Source: Erythroxylum novogranatense (taxonomy: Eukaryota > Streptophyta > Magnoliopsida > Malpighiales > Erythroxylaceae). From it: a DNA stretch of 64,000 nucleotides. The stretch's first letter is position 1, and each line of letters starts with the position of its first letter. The stretch lies in the NCBI GenBank assembly GCA_029891385.1, contig CM057225.1:14139498-14203497 (forward strand), read 5' to 3'. A program made the translations under genes and the position numbers. Positions 11,701-24,414 of the stretch are shown piece by piece. Under the pieces are notes generated by a model. That model had not been told where the DNA came from. It was given only the letters and a program-made list of their open reading frames with translations, and ran no database searches.

Positions 11701-12536
11701 CTTTCTCGCACTACCTTGCAACCACGGTAGAGAAACACAAGCAAAGAAAAAAGAAGAAGAAGAAGAAGAAGAAAAGGTTTACTTTTCATTGTTTGGTTTT
11801 TTTTTTCCACTTTTTCCATGTCTTGGCTTTAGAAAAGGATACAATGTTATGTGTAGGCTTTATAGTGTGATTAATAACTTTTGAAAATAAACAAAAAGTT
11901 AGCGGATTATGATGGACGACCACGAGTCCGCAAACCATCTAGTGGTGTCTTATACATAATTTCTAACTTTCTGCCTTTAATGTGAAAACTTTCTTGGCTG
12001 GACTATTTACCAGCAACTTCCGCAGTGCTTATCTTGTTACTGTTTTGAATTTGTTAAGCCTATAGTAGTTAATATACAGGTAATTCGATTATCTCTTGCC
12101 ACTTTACAAGTGGTACATAACTTTAACCACTTTTACATGCCACTCGAGTGCGAAGAGACGTTTCTGGCAGTAATTAGTAATTGGGTCCTTGCTCATTCTA
12201 GTATGCTCGAGGGGAGACAAAATAGGCCTAAAACATCCACAGAACTTCCTTTGGGCCCATAGATTGTAAAAAGCGCACTCGACAAATCCAGAAACATTTA
12301 AAAGAGCCGAAAAGGGAAAATTGAATGTTTCTGGGGGGCGTTTCTGTAATAGCCATGACATTTTCAAAATCCTGAATTCTCCTCTGCCAAGTTGCCAAAC
12401 ATAGGAGCCCGCCCTTGCTTGATTTCAAAAACTAACAGCCAAAGTTCCTTCAAAGACATCATAACCAAATTCACGTGGAAATAAAAAAGAAAAAAATCAA
12501 CCGCCGTAGAAGTCCGTAATCTGTACGGGTTCAGTT
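8718..12536. other. intergenic between bZIP and kinesin genes
   Basis: 3.8 kb of AT-rich DNA. It holds the bZIP 3' flank (a ct-rich tract near 8808-8830), scattered CACGTG hexamers (9425, 11518) and an (aag)n microsatellite. Open frames at 10539-10937, 11178-11549 and 12104-12428 have no recognisable domains. The last 200 bases probably hold the kinesin promoter and leader, but I see no convincing TATA box. Confidence 0.5.
11750..11775 (+). repeat. (AAG)n microsatellite
   Basis: About eight aag/aga units in a row, read directly. Confidence 0.9.
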
Positions 12537-15500
12537 ATGGAGAAGATCTGCGTGGCAATCCGAGTGAGACCTCCGATCTCGGGCTCTCAAGAGATCGAAA
12601 ATGGCGAAACCTACTGGAAGGTCGAAGACAATCGCATCTCACTTCACAAGTCTCACGGAACTCCTATCGCCGGCATATCTTATGCCTTCGGTACTCTCCT
12701 TATCATCTAAGTTTCCCTATCTCTTATCTCCTATCTCATCATCTCAGTAATGATCTTCATGTTTGGTAGATCGCATCTTTGATGAGAGCTGTACGAACGC
12801 TAGTGTCTACGAGTTGCTTACAAGAGACATCATCCACGCTGCAGTTGACGGATTCAATGGTAAATTTTCTCAATATTAGTAAACGATTGATTTATGTGCG
12901 GACTTTTGAGCTAACCGTTGAGGTTTTTAAACCAGGAACTGCGTTTGCTTATGGACAAACCAGCAGTGGTAAAACTTTTACCATGAACGGTTCTGAAACG
13001 GATCCGGGAATCATTCGTCGTGCTGTTAAAGATGTTTTTAACAGAATAGACATGGTAAATGTTAGATATGAACGCTGCTGATAAGAATGTTCAGAATTTG
13101 ATTTTCTAAGATTTGATTTTCTTGGAGCAGATTACCGATAGAGAGTTTCTGATTCGAGTTTCTTATATGGAGATATATAATGAAGAGATCAACGATCTTT
13201 TGACGGTTGAGAACCAAAAATTACAGATACACGAGAGCTTGGAGGTTAGATATTATGAAACCAACTTTTTTCAGCTCTCTCCTAATTGTTGTTATTAGAT
13301 TAGATACAATCAATTGAATATGAGCTTTCCTTGTTTGTAGCGTGGCATCTTTGTTGCAGGACTCAGGGAGGAAATTGTGAATAATTCTGAACAAGTTCTT
13401 AAGCTTATTGAATCAGGAGAAGGTTAGTTTAAATTCATATACTATAGAACTCGAATTGGTGAATCAAATCTGTTCTCAGTTTTTCTTTTTCTTTCTGAAT
13501 ATTTTCTTAGTTAATAGGCACTTTGGGGAGACGAACATGAATTCTCGTAGCAGTAGATCTCACACAATATTTAGAATGGTATGCTTCTACTCTATTGTGA
13601 GAAATCAACCTTCCGTTATAAATAATTAGTCCTGATAAGTTTATTTTCATTTTCATTCAAATACAATTTAAGGTGATAGAAAGCAAGGGGAAAGATACTA
13701 ACTCTGCTGATGATTACTCAAGCGGCGATGCTATTAGAGTCTCTGTTCTGGTCTGTGATCTCTTTCTCCAACCAATGAATTTATGTAGCTTGATTCATAT
13801 GTTTCCATGCTTGACAGTAACTGTATGATTCAGAATTTTCTTGAGCCAGTTTTTTAATGCGTCCCTCTGTATTGAAATCAGAACTTGGTAGATTTGGCTG
13901 GATCAGAACGCATTGCTAAAACTGGAGCTGGAGGAGTGCGTTTGAAAGAAGGAAAGCATATCAATAAGAGCTTGATGATACTTGGCAATGTGATAAATAA
14001 ACTAAGCGAAGGTGTAAAGCAGAGGTAATCGCTTCTTCTGCAATACATCTCTTTGTATGACAATGGAAATATCATTTCATAACGGCAATATAAATAATGA
14101 ACACAGGGGTCATATTCCTTATCGTGATAGTAAGCTGACTCGTATACTTCAGCCTGCTCTTGGTGGTAATGCCAAAACTTCAATTATCTGCACTATAGCT
14201 CCAGAAGAGGTGGCCTAACATCAGCTTCCCCCCTTCCTTTTCTTGTTTGACGATGGCAACCCTCTGATGGTTGTTCATTGGAGTCCCCGCGTAATTGGTG
14301 CATTGCTTTATTTTGTTGTCAAATTTATAGGTACACGTGGAGGAGTCGAAGGGAACTCTCCAGTTTGCTAGCCGAGCCAAGCGTATCACCAACTGTGTCC
14401 AAGTCAATGAGGTATATGTCTCTCGGTATTTTGACAGGTCAACCATTTCATCCATTTGGCTTATGTCGTGCATATAACATTCTTTAATCAATCAATTAGT
14501 TTAGATTCTTAAAGCCAAAAACGTGATGCATCTCCGGTTTTGGCGTTCTTAAGAGAATGAAATGGAGGGCATGGTGTTGGCTGGTCGTTGCTAAGTGCAA
14601 CTTATTTTGCAGTTTAATACAGTTCACTTCGCATTTGTTAGGCAACCGCCTGCTTCACTTCTACGCTACACGCTTGAAGTCATTAAATTAATGCCTTACT
14701 ATTTCTCAAGTCTTTTTTCTTCTCATGTGGTTGCTTCTATTTGCAATGAATTAACTCAATTGTCAGAAGTACTACTTCACCAAAGCATCTTCTCCAGCTA
14801 TTTGATGAAGATGCAATTAAACTTTTACAACGCAGCTAACAAGAGTTGGTTTTGTTGCAGATTTTGACGGATGCAGCCTTATTGAAGCGGCAGAAGTTAG
14901 AGATAGAAGAGCTACGTAAGAAACTTCATGTGAGGACAGAATTGTGTATGATTTTGTTAAATGCCATGAAACAATTATATAACAGAGAAAATCTTCTTCA
15001 GGGATCTCGATCTGAAGTGCTAGAGCAAGAAATTTTGAAATTGAGAAACGAAATGCTCAAGGTAGAATGAACATTTGTTCTAAATATGGGCATCCACCAG
15101 GAAATATATCGTATAAAGTTTTTAAGTATTGCTGTTAGTTTGCTAATTTCGTACTTCAGTATGAGCTAGAGCGGGAAAAGCTTGAAACGGAGCTAGAAGA
15201 GCAGAGGAAGTCACACAAGGAACGTGATCAATGCATCAAAGAGCAGCAAATGAAAATTGACAATCTAAATAACCTTGTCACGTCATCAGACTCTGATAGG
15301 ACTTCGAATCAGGTAACTGGATTCAAGAGCACCAGAAACATTTTAGTTTTATATTATATGTATAATCTCCATATTAAGCATATTCGATAAGTTTTCAGCG
15401 GATAACTTCTAACCTCCAAAAGCATATTGACCACTAAAAATATTCCTTCTAGCAATTGATTATTGTTCTCATGATCCACTTTTTGCTTGTATCCTGGTGA

Positions 15501-18500
15501 TGTAAGCAACTAATGTGTAGTAAGCAAACAATGTACTTAATCCCCTCCTCGGATGGTTATTTCTATTTCCGAATACATATCACAAATTGATGAGTTTTCT
15601 TTTTTTTTTCATTAGTTAGCCTTTTCTACAGAAACGAGCAGAATGATATTTTAGAACAGCAAATACAGAGCAAGAAAACAATTCTATATTTTGTCTTTCT
15701 TTCTCATCCTCTCCATCGTTGGTATTTTGACTCTAGTCTGCGATTCGTTTGGACAATTCATGTTTTGAATCCTGATTCAAACACAATCACTTATAGGGGC
15801 AGAATTTTGGGAGACAAAGCGTCAAGGAAGAAAACAACGGAAGCAACAGTATTAACCAAGAGGATTTCTTCAGAACGCCTACTTTCAAGGCAGCTCCCAA
15901 TTCCTTTGTCGTCAAACGCTCCAATTATTCCAGCCTACCAGATTGCAGTCCTCTTCCAGATACGCTAAGCAACGTGGCTGATGAAGACACTTGGATGAAA
16001 ATGAACAAAGGTTATGTAGCCGACCTGGATTCAATTGAGATGACTCCTGCGAGAAAAGTCCAATCCTTTCCACATAATGATGTTACCCCAGTGAGTCAAT
16101 ATTTCTAGTTTCTCCAGTGAGACATTTACATTCAATGAGTGGATTTAATCTATACTATGAGTGCTCAGTTTCCTATTCGCAACTAATAATTTTGTGTTAT
16201 TTACGTACATAAGGTCATAGTCGATAAATTAATAAGCAACAAATTCAATCATCTTCGCATGGTTCCTTTCTAATATTTGAAGTCTTTTAATAACAACTAT
16301 TATTGTACTTTATAACACTTGCTCATATGCATGTTATCGTTTGAAGTGTAACATTGAGGGAGCTACATTTTAAATTTATGATTAAGCCAGTTAACAGTTT
16401 CTAAAGAACTGCATGGTCTTATTCATTCGTCAAACTTCCTTTCAGGGTTATTCAGGTGATAATTACAGAAAGGAGCTTGAGAATCTCAGAAGAAAACTGG
16501 AACTTGTTACCAAGGAGAAGACTGAACTTGAGGTTATTGTATCACGTACTTCGAATTTCAAATATCCCAAGTTACTCGTTGCATCAGCTGAAGAATATTG
16601 CATTGTATTTGCTACGTTTTGCACATGCGCAAATCCATGATGACCGACTTAGACCATGCAATCTGATTTCCATAAACTCATCTGAGCTCATATTTTATTG
16701 GCAGCTCATGTGAATCTCTTTGGTCTACAAAGTGTGCTGCCAAATGTTATGGCCTCTGCTTTGCATTGACTTTCAATTTTTTGACAAGCTGTTGGTCCAC
16801 CTAGTTCACTAAATTGATGCTCATTATATGTTTCATTACATCATGGCCATTTCTATATCTACTTCTTTATATTATGTATTTATTGTTGCAAATGTCTTAA
16901 CAATGGTTGTGTATTCATATGACCCGAGTCCTTTGCCATTGATTTTTCCTGGCACTGATAGAATATGTGTTGGATGGATATCAGTTAAAGCATTCAGAGC
17001 AAGTGATTTTAAACGATCGTTTGATGATGGAGATATCAGAACTTAAACAAGAAACACAACTCTTCGAAGAACTACCAAAAAAGCTCTGCGAATCCATAGC
17101 TGATTGCAAAGATATGTACAAGGATGTGCTGTTAATGTTACAGGTAAAGGCCGCCCTCGTTGATGTCTCCCACATATAATATTTCATAGTTAGCATAACA
17201 TACTTTAGCTTCCTATCTTCTGGACAGAGATCCGTACCTCATGGGGAATCTCTAATTGTAAAATTGCTCTCCGGCACAAGCGAAATTGGTTTGAGCATAT
17301 TCTCAAATCTGGAAACCAATTTCTCTATGACATGGGATGGTCATGATTCAGTCCCCAGGGATGATTCTACTGTCAAACAACGGTGCACAATGCTTTCTGA
17401 GAGCTTGGTAGGCACCATTGAATCCTTGGTATTGTCCGAAACATCAACAACACAGGTTAAAGAGAAAGATGCAATCTACAGCCGCGAATGTAAGGTAGCT
17501 GCCTGGACACAATCACCAAGATATTATCTATCACTTCTGGTTTTAATAATTGTCCTGATATTTGGATATGCTATTTCAGCTTTTGGCATGTTGGTAATAT
17601 AAACAGCAGATCCAATAATTATTTTTCCTTTCCAAATAGTACGTGTTTGCTGAAGTCTTGTACAAAACTTGGCTATCAATCAAATAACGTTGTTATAGTG
17701 GACATGGATTCTCTTTGAATTTAACACATTTCCATGGCAAAGTCAGTGTTCCTTTGTATTCTGCTGTATCCATCTTAAAAACTATTTCTAACAGTTCTAT
17801 AGCTTTTGTAAACATGAGAACATATCTGACCAACACTGTTGGATATTGTTATCATGATAATATCAAGTAGAAAGAACTTGCCAGCTATGTAAGGTGAAAT
17901 GATTTTATAGGCGCCTGCAACTTGTTATACTATGTTTCTGAATCTGTACTTTTTCCTATTTTGAAAATTTTCTGGATATGAGATGCATTCTTTTTATATA
18001 CTAAGGCTAATGATGCTTTTGAAGGAGATTGACCATATTTGCTTTGTAGTTAAACAGTGCATGTATTAGAACTGAAGAAGAGAAAATTGATCTTCACTAA
18101 TTCTGTCATGTACCAGAAAAATTAATATCACTAATTACTGTAGCACAAAGCATGGATCACTACGATTATCTTTTAGCTCTTGAAGGTTTAGTAATTTTAA
18201 TTGATTAAGGACTGCATGGAAAGAGAAACTGCCTCTTGGAAGGAGAAACTGGTCAGCGAGCTCGACACCTTTCAGGTAAAGTGCAATTCCTTGCAAAAAG
18301 AGTTGGAAAACAACCAACAGCTTCTTGGGGAGTCCAGGGAAAGATACAGCGTCTTGGAAAGAGATTTTCGGCTCTTGAAAGAAGAAAGGGATACTTTGTT
18401 TCAAAGAGTCAGCGATTCATCTCATAAAGTTGCACTGGCCAATGACCAAAAGGAGAATGCTTTGAAGGATTTGAATAATGAAGCCCTGAGCAGGAAAGAT

Positions 18501-18632
18501 CTTGAGGATAAGATAAAACAGTTCACTGTCGCTTTTTCTGGTCGACACAGGTCATTAATATCTTTTCAAAAAGAATTAAAATGCCAAGTTGAGACACTAA
18601 GCGCCAAAAGCTCATTCTCAGTGTCCAAATAG
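12537..18632 (+). CDS. KIN7N: kinesin-7 (KIN-7N-like), 18 coding exons
   Basis: A microtubule motor with N-terminal motor domain and coiled-coil tail. Exons, joined on GT-AG sites in frame: 12537-12690, 12770-12859, 12936-13054, 13131-13244, 13341-13422, 13511-13578, 13673-13750, 13882-14024, 14107-14209, 14331-14411, 14861-14929, 15002-15061, 15160-15312, 15797-16090, 16446-16532, 16985-17143, 17228-17494, 18210-18632. They total 2544 bases, 847 residues. The motor (about 1-344) has the P-loop GQTSSGKT at 88-95, switch I ending SSRSH at 200-204, and switch II DLAGSE at 239-244. The rest is rich in Glu, Lys and Leu, as in a coiled coil. Length, [13 protein letters not shown] start and tail motifs match Arabidopsis KIN-7N (about 820 residues, from memory). 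No lesion is seen. The least certain junctions are the intron at 14930-15001 and the start of exon 17. The family acts in spindle and cell-division processes. Confidence 0.93.
14930..15001 (+). other. 72-base intron of the kinesin gene, frame-neutral
   Basis: The donor gtgagg follows KKLH and the acceptor cttcttcag precedes GSRSEV. The segment is open and a multiple of three, so retaining it would add 24 residues without breaking the protein. Removing it gives the spacing I recall for the Arabidopsis homologue, so I treat it as an intron. Retention as an alternative isoform is possible. Confidence 0.65.
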
Positions 18633-19934
18633 CTTGGTCGTCGAGGGCCTCGCAGCCGGACAGCTGCTTGAAGCTATGGTAGGGCTGCAGTTAGTTTCCT
18701 TTGTATTCTGATCTATTTCACATGATTCTATTATGTTGATTCATGTTTGCATCTACTCAATTTTCTCCTACCAGGTGACATTCACTTTAACATTCCCTAG
18801 GAGGAGCATGAGCTGCAAACGGACTTTTCCAGGTAAATATGAATGTAGTCGCATTACAAACACACTGCAATTGTGACTTTATGTGGAGTCATAAAATTCA
18901 GACCGCTAGGCAATTGCAAGACTTGTTAATGTATGTAATATTATTAGGCTCAGGAGAGAACTATGCTCCAGTAATATTTCCCGAAATTTGGTTTTGTTAT
19001 ACTCCACTTCTTTTAGCTAACTACTTCCATAACGTATTTTATTAGGTTTAACATTCGAATGTCTCTTAGTCTGATGTTACAACAGTCAATTTGGATTGAT
19101 TGTTGAAAAACAATTAAACAAAATATAAACTCAGTAAGTTCGATGGTTTATTTGAATTTTTGCCGGCGAAAGACAGAAATCTTAGTTGAATAAAATGCAG
19201 TCATCTGGTTTCGATGTTCTTTTTGACGAAGATTGGGCTTAAATCTACTCCAAAATCAACTTCGACGAATATCCAATATTCTGGACTATAAACACTTCAA
19301 ACTTCAGAACAAGATACACACATTCCTCACGCCTTTGTTCATTTTTATCACCGACTGCAACAGTATCTCCATCTATTGATATATGTGCCTATAAAGCTGC
19401 ACGTGTTCATTCCTCGTCTTTAACCGGCGTTTCCTTTGTGTTAAGCATGAACATCAGCTGTCCGGAGAAACCAAATCTTCTTTTTGAACAGCACCAAGAA
19501 GATATAAAACATCATCGACTTGACCAGGGTCAATGTCATGACTATCATGTTTATAATGATACCAAATTCAGTTCTTATCGTTCGGTAAAATTTTAAATTT
19601 ATAATGCAGTCTCTAAATTTTTTAAATTGTTAAATATTTCTTTAATATACTGTAATATATATTTTATAATTTTATATGAATCTTATTTCCAAATATAATA
19701 ATAATAATAATATAAAATTATAATTATTAATTGATTTTAGTAACATTAATTTTACATATTTTACATATAAATAATTATACTATAAATATAAAATAAAGAA
19801 TAATACAAAATATTTAAAATATTACAATTTTATCATATAATAAATAATAATTACATTAAAATATTAAATAAAAGAATAATAAATGTTTTACAATTACAAT
19901 TTGCAACAAGTGTTTGTGTTTAAGAACATCCTAG
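18633..19934. other. kinesin 3' flank and AT-rich spacer
   Basis: Starts with the kinesin 3' UTR. No further coding exon is recognised. From about 19590 the sequence becomes very AT-rich with (ata)n runs near 19696-19712. Confidence 0.5.
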
Positions 19935-22900
19935 GCAGGATCAGGCATCTGCCCAGGGCTACCAAAAAAAGTGGCCCTTAATATTTCCAAGATTTAACCT
20001 TTAGGTAAGTATTGAATATAGGAATCTAGAGAAAGTTGGTGAGTAACTCACGTAACAAATTCTAACAAGGCAATAACGCTGATAGTTATGAAATCATGGC
20101 TTCTTAACATATTAGCATAATAGTCTGACTTGAAAACAAAGGAAAATGTCCCATTTTACAACGATATTAGCATTGAAAAAGAAGACCGTTGTGGACTTAG
20201 CGACTTCCATATTTATCAAGTTAACGTTAACTTTAACATGTTAATTATAAATAGTTTTGAAGTAATTAAATTATATTTTTACCTTTCAATTTTATTTATT
20301 TATTAATATATATATATTAAAATATTATAACTAAAAATTAACAGCAAAAATTTCACGATTCTATCTTATAAGTTCGACTATAATTTAAAGGTAAAATTTC
20401 TTATTTTAATGTATTTTAGTTTATTAAATATTTGAATATGTTATAATTAATTTGTAATTTTCATTAACGTAGATATTATATGAGTTTATTTCCTAAGTAT
20501 GTTAATTTCTTATATTTTAGAAATTAGTGTGTCTCTATCATTAAAAATTGCTCTTTGTTTTTATTTTTAATATTAGATATTAAATTTTGCTATTTATTTT
20601 TTTCCTCTATCACGATATAATACCATTTATATATCTTTGTGATATATTGTGAAGCTATTGAAGTTTGGTTGTGCTTGCATACTTCTTCCAGTTCCATACA
20701 GATGTTTTTGTTCTTTTTCTAGTCCAACTATGTTATTATTGGTTTATATTATATTGCCAAAAAAAGCATTTGTCTAAAGTGGAAAAAGGGGGGAAAAAAA
20801 GGAAAACAGGTAGCACAGTTGATAGAATCCCAAAAAGGAGAAATTAATAAATTTATTAAAAGAGTAGGCTTCTCTAGTAAGAGTCCCGAGGAATTAGGTG
20901 AAAATAGTTTTTAACAATATAAAGAAAACTTAAATGATGAGATTCATATTCATAAGGATATTAGAAATTTTAGTGAGCATGATCATGTACCAAATGCATC
21001 CACTTTAAAAAATTTAAAGGCAGATAAGCAAGTAAGCCCTATATTAGACATTTATGATCCTAAAAATTGGGATAATCTTGATAATAAAGCAAATGATATT
21101 TTAGTTGAAAAAGGGCTTATAAGAGAATTGAATCTTATGTTTCCTTTAGACAATACAAGTCGTTATTTTTCATATTCTTATTATTATAGAAATTTGAGTA
21201 ACGGAAATATTAGCGATAAAAAATGGTTAGTTTATTCTAAACATGTAGATAAAGTATACTATTTTTTTGTAAGTTGTTCAAATCTACTAACAGACAAAGT
21301 GGATTAGCAAATGATGGATTTAGATATTGGAAGCATCTTAGTGAGAGACTTAAAGAACATGAGAATTATATTGAGCATATGACTAATATGAGAACCTGAA
21401 ATGAATTAAAAGAAACATTGAACAAAAATTAAACAGTTGATAAAGATTTGCCACAAGAAATTGCAAAGGAGAAAGAACGTTGGAGACAAGTTTTGATAAG
21501 AATAGTTTCTTTTGTGAAATATCTTGCTAAATATAATTTAGTTTTTTTAGGATCCATTGAAAAACTTTACCAAGATGGTAATGGTAATTTTTTAGGATTG
21601 ATTGAAATGATTGCTAGATTTGATGTGATAATGTAAGATCATATTAGTCGTATTTAAAATCATGAAATTCATCATCATTATCTTGGTCACAAAATTCGAA
21701 ATGAGTTGATTTCTCTATTGGCCCATAGCGATAGAAGTTCTATCATAGGGATCATTAAAGAAGCGAAATACTTTTATAGTATTCTTGATTGTATCCTTGA
21801 TTTGAGTCATCAAGAACAAATGAGTTTGTTAGTACGATATGTGAATATGTCAAATAAAAAAATAAAAATAGAGGAACACTTTTTAGAGTTGTTAAAGGTT
21901 GATGATATATCTAGATTAGGACTTTTCAATGAATTATTGAATGCATTTAATTCTCTTGATCTTAATGTTTATAATGTAAGGGGTCAAGGTTATGACAATG
22001 GTTCTAATATGAAGGGAAAACATCAAGGAGGTTCAAAAGCAATTACTTGAAATAAATCCAAGAGCATTATATATGCCATGTGCTTGTCATAATCTTAATC
22101 TTACTCTTAGTGATATTGCACATTCTTATGTTAAAGTTGTTTCATTTTTTGGAGCTGTGCAACGTATATATGCATTATTTTCAAGTTCTCCTAAAAGGTG
22201 GAAGGTTTTGCTTGATAATATTTTAGGTTTAACTATAAAATCATTGTCCAACACTCGATGGGAGGGTCGAATAAAAAGTGTTAAAGCTATTAGATTTCAA
22301 GCTCCTCAAATAAGATTGATTTTGATGGAATTATTTAGATCTTATAATGATGCCAAGTCAAAAAGTGAAGCAGAAAGCTTGGTTAGTTTACTTGAGAGTT
22401 TTGAGTTTTAACTTGGTATGGTTATTTGGTATGATATTTTATTTGCTATTAATATAGTGAGTAAAAAGTTGCAATCTAAATCTATGTGCATTAATGCTAC
22501 CATAAATCAATTAGAAGGTGTGATGGTATTTTTGAGAAATATAGAGATGAAGGGTTTAGCTCTAGCATGAATATTGCCAAAAGTCTTGCACTTGAGATGA
22601 ATATAGAGCCTACATTTCCAACTATAAGTTATATTATTAGGAAAAGGCAATTTGATGAAATTAACCATAATGGAGAAATACAATCAGCTGAGGATTCTTT
22701 TAGAGTTAATTACTTTTTAGTTATTATGGATATGGCAATTACTTCGTTAAAGAATAGATTTGAACAATTAACGACATTTGATAATATTTTTGGATTCTTA
22801 TTTGATTTAAAGAAGTTGAGATCATTAGATGATAACGAATTAAAAGAATGTTGCACTAATTTTACGATAACTTTTTCTCATGATAATGTGTCAGATGTGG

Positions 22901-23548
22901 ATTTAGATTATATTTTTCTGAATTAAAAGTATTGCAAATGACTTTGCCAAATGAGTTAATGACATCATTTGAAATTTTTAGAAGTTGTTAAAGCTGTAGA
23001 TTGTTATCCAAATGTTTTAATTGCTTATCGAATTTTATTAACTATACCTATGACTATAGCATCAATTGAGAGAAGTTTTTTAAAGTTAAAATTATTGAAA
23101 ACGTACTTTAGATCATCAATGTCATAAGAAAGGTTGAATAGTTTAGCTATGTTATGTATTAAGAAGGATATGTTGGTCAATATTGATCTTAATAATATTA
23201 TTAATGATTTTGTATCTAGAAATGTACTGAATAAATTATTTTCATAAATCATGATCCTCTATGTATTTATTAGTATAATTTTTTAGTATTTTGCAATCTC
23301 ATATTGTTGTTTGATTGCTACTATTGCTATTTTGTTATTCTTGTTATTATTTTAGTTATTTTATTATTAATGATATTTGTAAGATATTATTAGCGATATT
23401 ATGATCATTTAATATTTGGTTGAGTATGTAGACTTATAAATTAAATCATTTATGTTTCATACAAATATGTAAACTTAAGTATATTGTCGATTTATTGGGA
23501 CCTTTTTATTTCGCAAGGTCTATAAAACAAAAGGAATGGCGCTATTAA
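19935..23548 (+). mobile_element. dead hAT element, ZMYM1-like (DUF4371) type
   Basis: The limits are approximate. They come from GGCCC-rich terminal-like sequence at 19935-19980 (ctgcccagggctacc, gtggccctta) and at 23490-23548 (gggacctttttatttcgc...), which resembles the degenerate ends of this hAT group. No clean 8-bp duplication was found. The transposase remnant lies inside. Confidence 0.6.
20775..23246 (+). pseudogene. hAT transposase remnant (DUF4371, hAT dimerisation)
   Basis: A broken transposase readable in pieces. There is a basic KGGKKRK start, then [10 protein letters not shown], then [18 protein letters not shown] at about 21310-21365. The DUF4371 core follows with the [13 protein letters not shown] catalytic-region motif near 21985-22020, then PCACHNLNLTLSD near 22075-22110. 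The C-terminal dimerisation region near 23020-23160 contains AYRILLTIP and ASIERSF. Frames shift at several points, one at about 22025 where an extra base in a G/T-rich spot separates GYDNGSN from PCACHNL. Several in-frame stops occur (for example after IEHMTNMRT and after RFDVIM). It encodes no working protein. The ZMYM1-like assignment rests on these motifs. Confidence 0.85.
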
Positions 23549-23984
23549 GAACCAACTAAAAGTGAAATTTGAAATAAAATATTTACAATTATATTATATA
23601 TGTATAATTTAACATATACATCAAATATAATTAAAATTAAAAGAAGAGAAACAAAAGTTTGAAATTTCATTTAATCAAATACTTGCTTAAATTGTATTGA
23701 CTTTAATTTTATTTGATACGAAATCCTCATCATTAATAATAATCTCATCATCGAATCATTTAATTTCATTGCACCAAATAATATGTCAATACTTTCTCAT
23801 CTAAGATTATCTTCCAATTCACTCTCATCTATTAAACTCGGTTAAACTCAGTTCTTCAGAAACTCAATCCACTAAAAGATCGATATTATCTATATAAATT
23901 GGATATACTAAACTACTTAATCTATTAAGAGTCCTAATAAACAATAAAATAAATTTATTTAAAAATTATAAGAAATTATATCTA
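23549..23984. other. AT-rich spacer between two hAT fossils
   Basis: No gene or clear element end is seen. The 3' end of the minus-strand hAT to its right may lie here. Confidence 0.4.
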
Positions 23985-24029
23985 ACTTAATAATGATAAT
24001 AACATACATTTTTGAAGCTTTAAATTGTA

Positions 24030-24409
24030 TCGAATAAAGACTAAGTTATTTAATCTTTTATGCTCTAATTTATTCATTTTTTTGGGAATAGATAAATTTA
24101 AATGTGCTCCAATTCCTTTCATACCCCGTTGCATTTACACATTGATTTAGAATTCAAAATGTAAACCTTTGCAATTTTGGGACACCACTTCCGAATTGGT
24201 CCCACCAAGAAACTATAAGACAACAAAAGTAGCATTATAACAAAATAAAATAATGATTAATTTTTAACAAGTAATAAAAGTGAAAAATATATACCTGAAT
24301 TAATCTCCATTTGTGTGCAATTGGCATCACAAAATCACTAGAAACATCCTTATAAATCTCCTTTTGTGAGCATAGGAGATCTTGCATCATCTCACGGGCA
24401 ACAACTATT
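24030..24409 (-). pseudogene. hAT transposase, C-terminal dimerisation part
   Basis: The minus strand at about 24208-24160 reads WWDQFGSGVPKLQ, followed by NATGYERNWSTF and the FKFIYSQKN region. This is the hallmark end of DUF659-type hAT proteins. An intron appears to precede it (donor cag|gtatat near 24296, acceptor near 24215). Stops and frame changes are present. It continues the fragment at 28654-29515 once the solo LTR is set aside. Confidence 0.8.
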
Positions 24410-24414
24410 GTAAT

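Noticed and set aside
14180..14491. 103-codon minus-strand frame antisense to kinesin exons
   Set aside because: Overlaps conserved motor exons on the other strand; a shadow frame.
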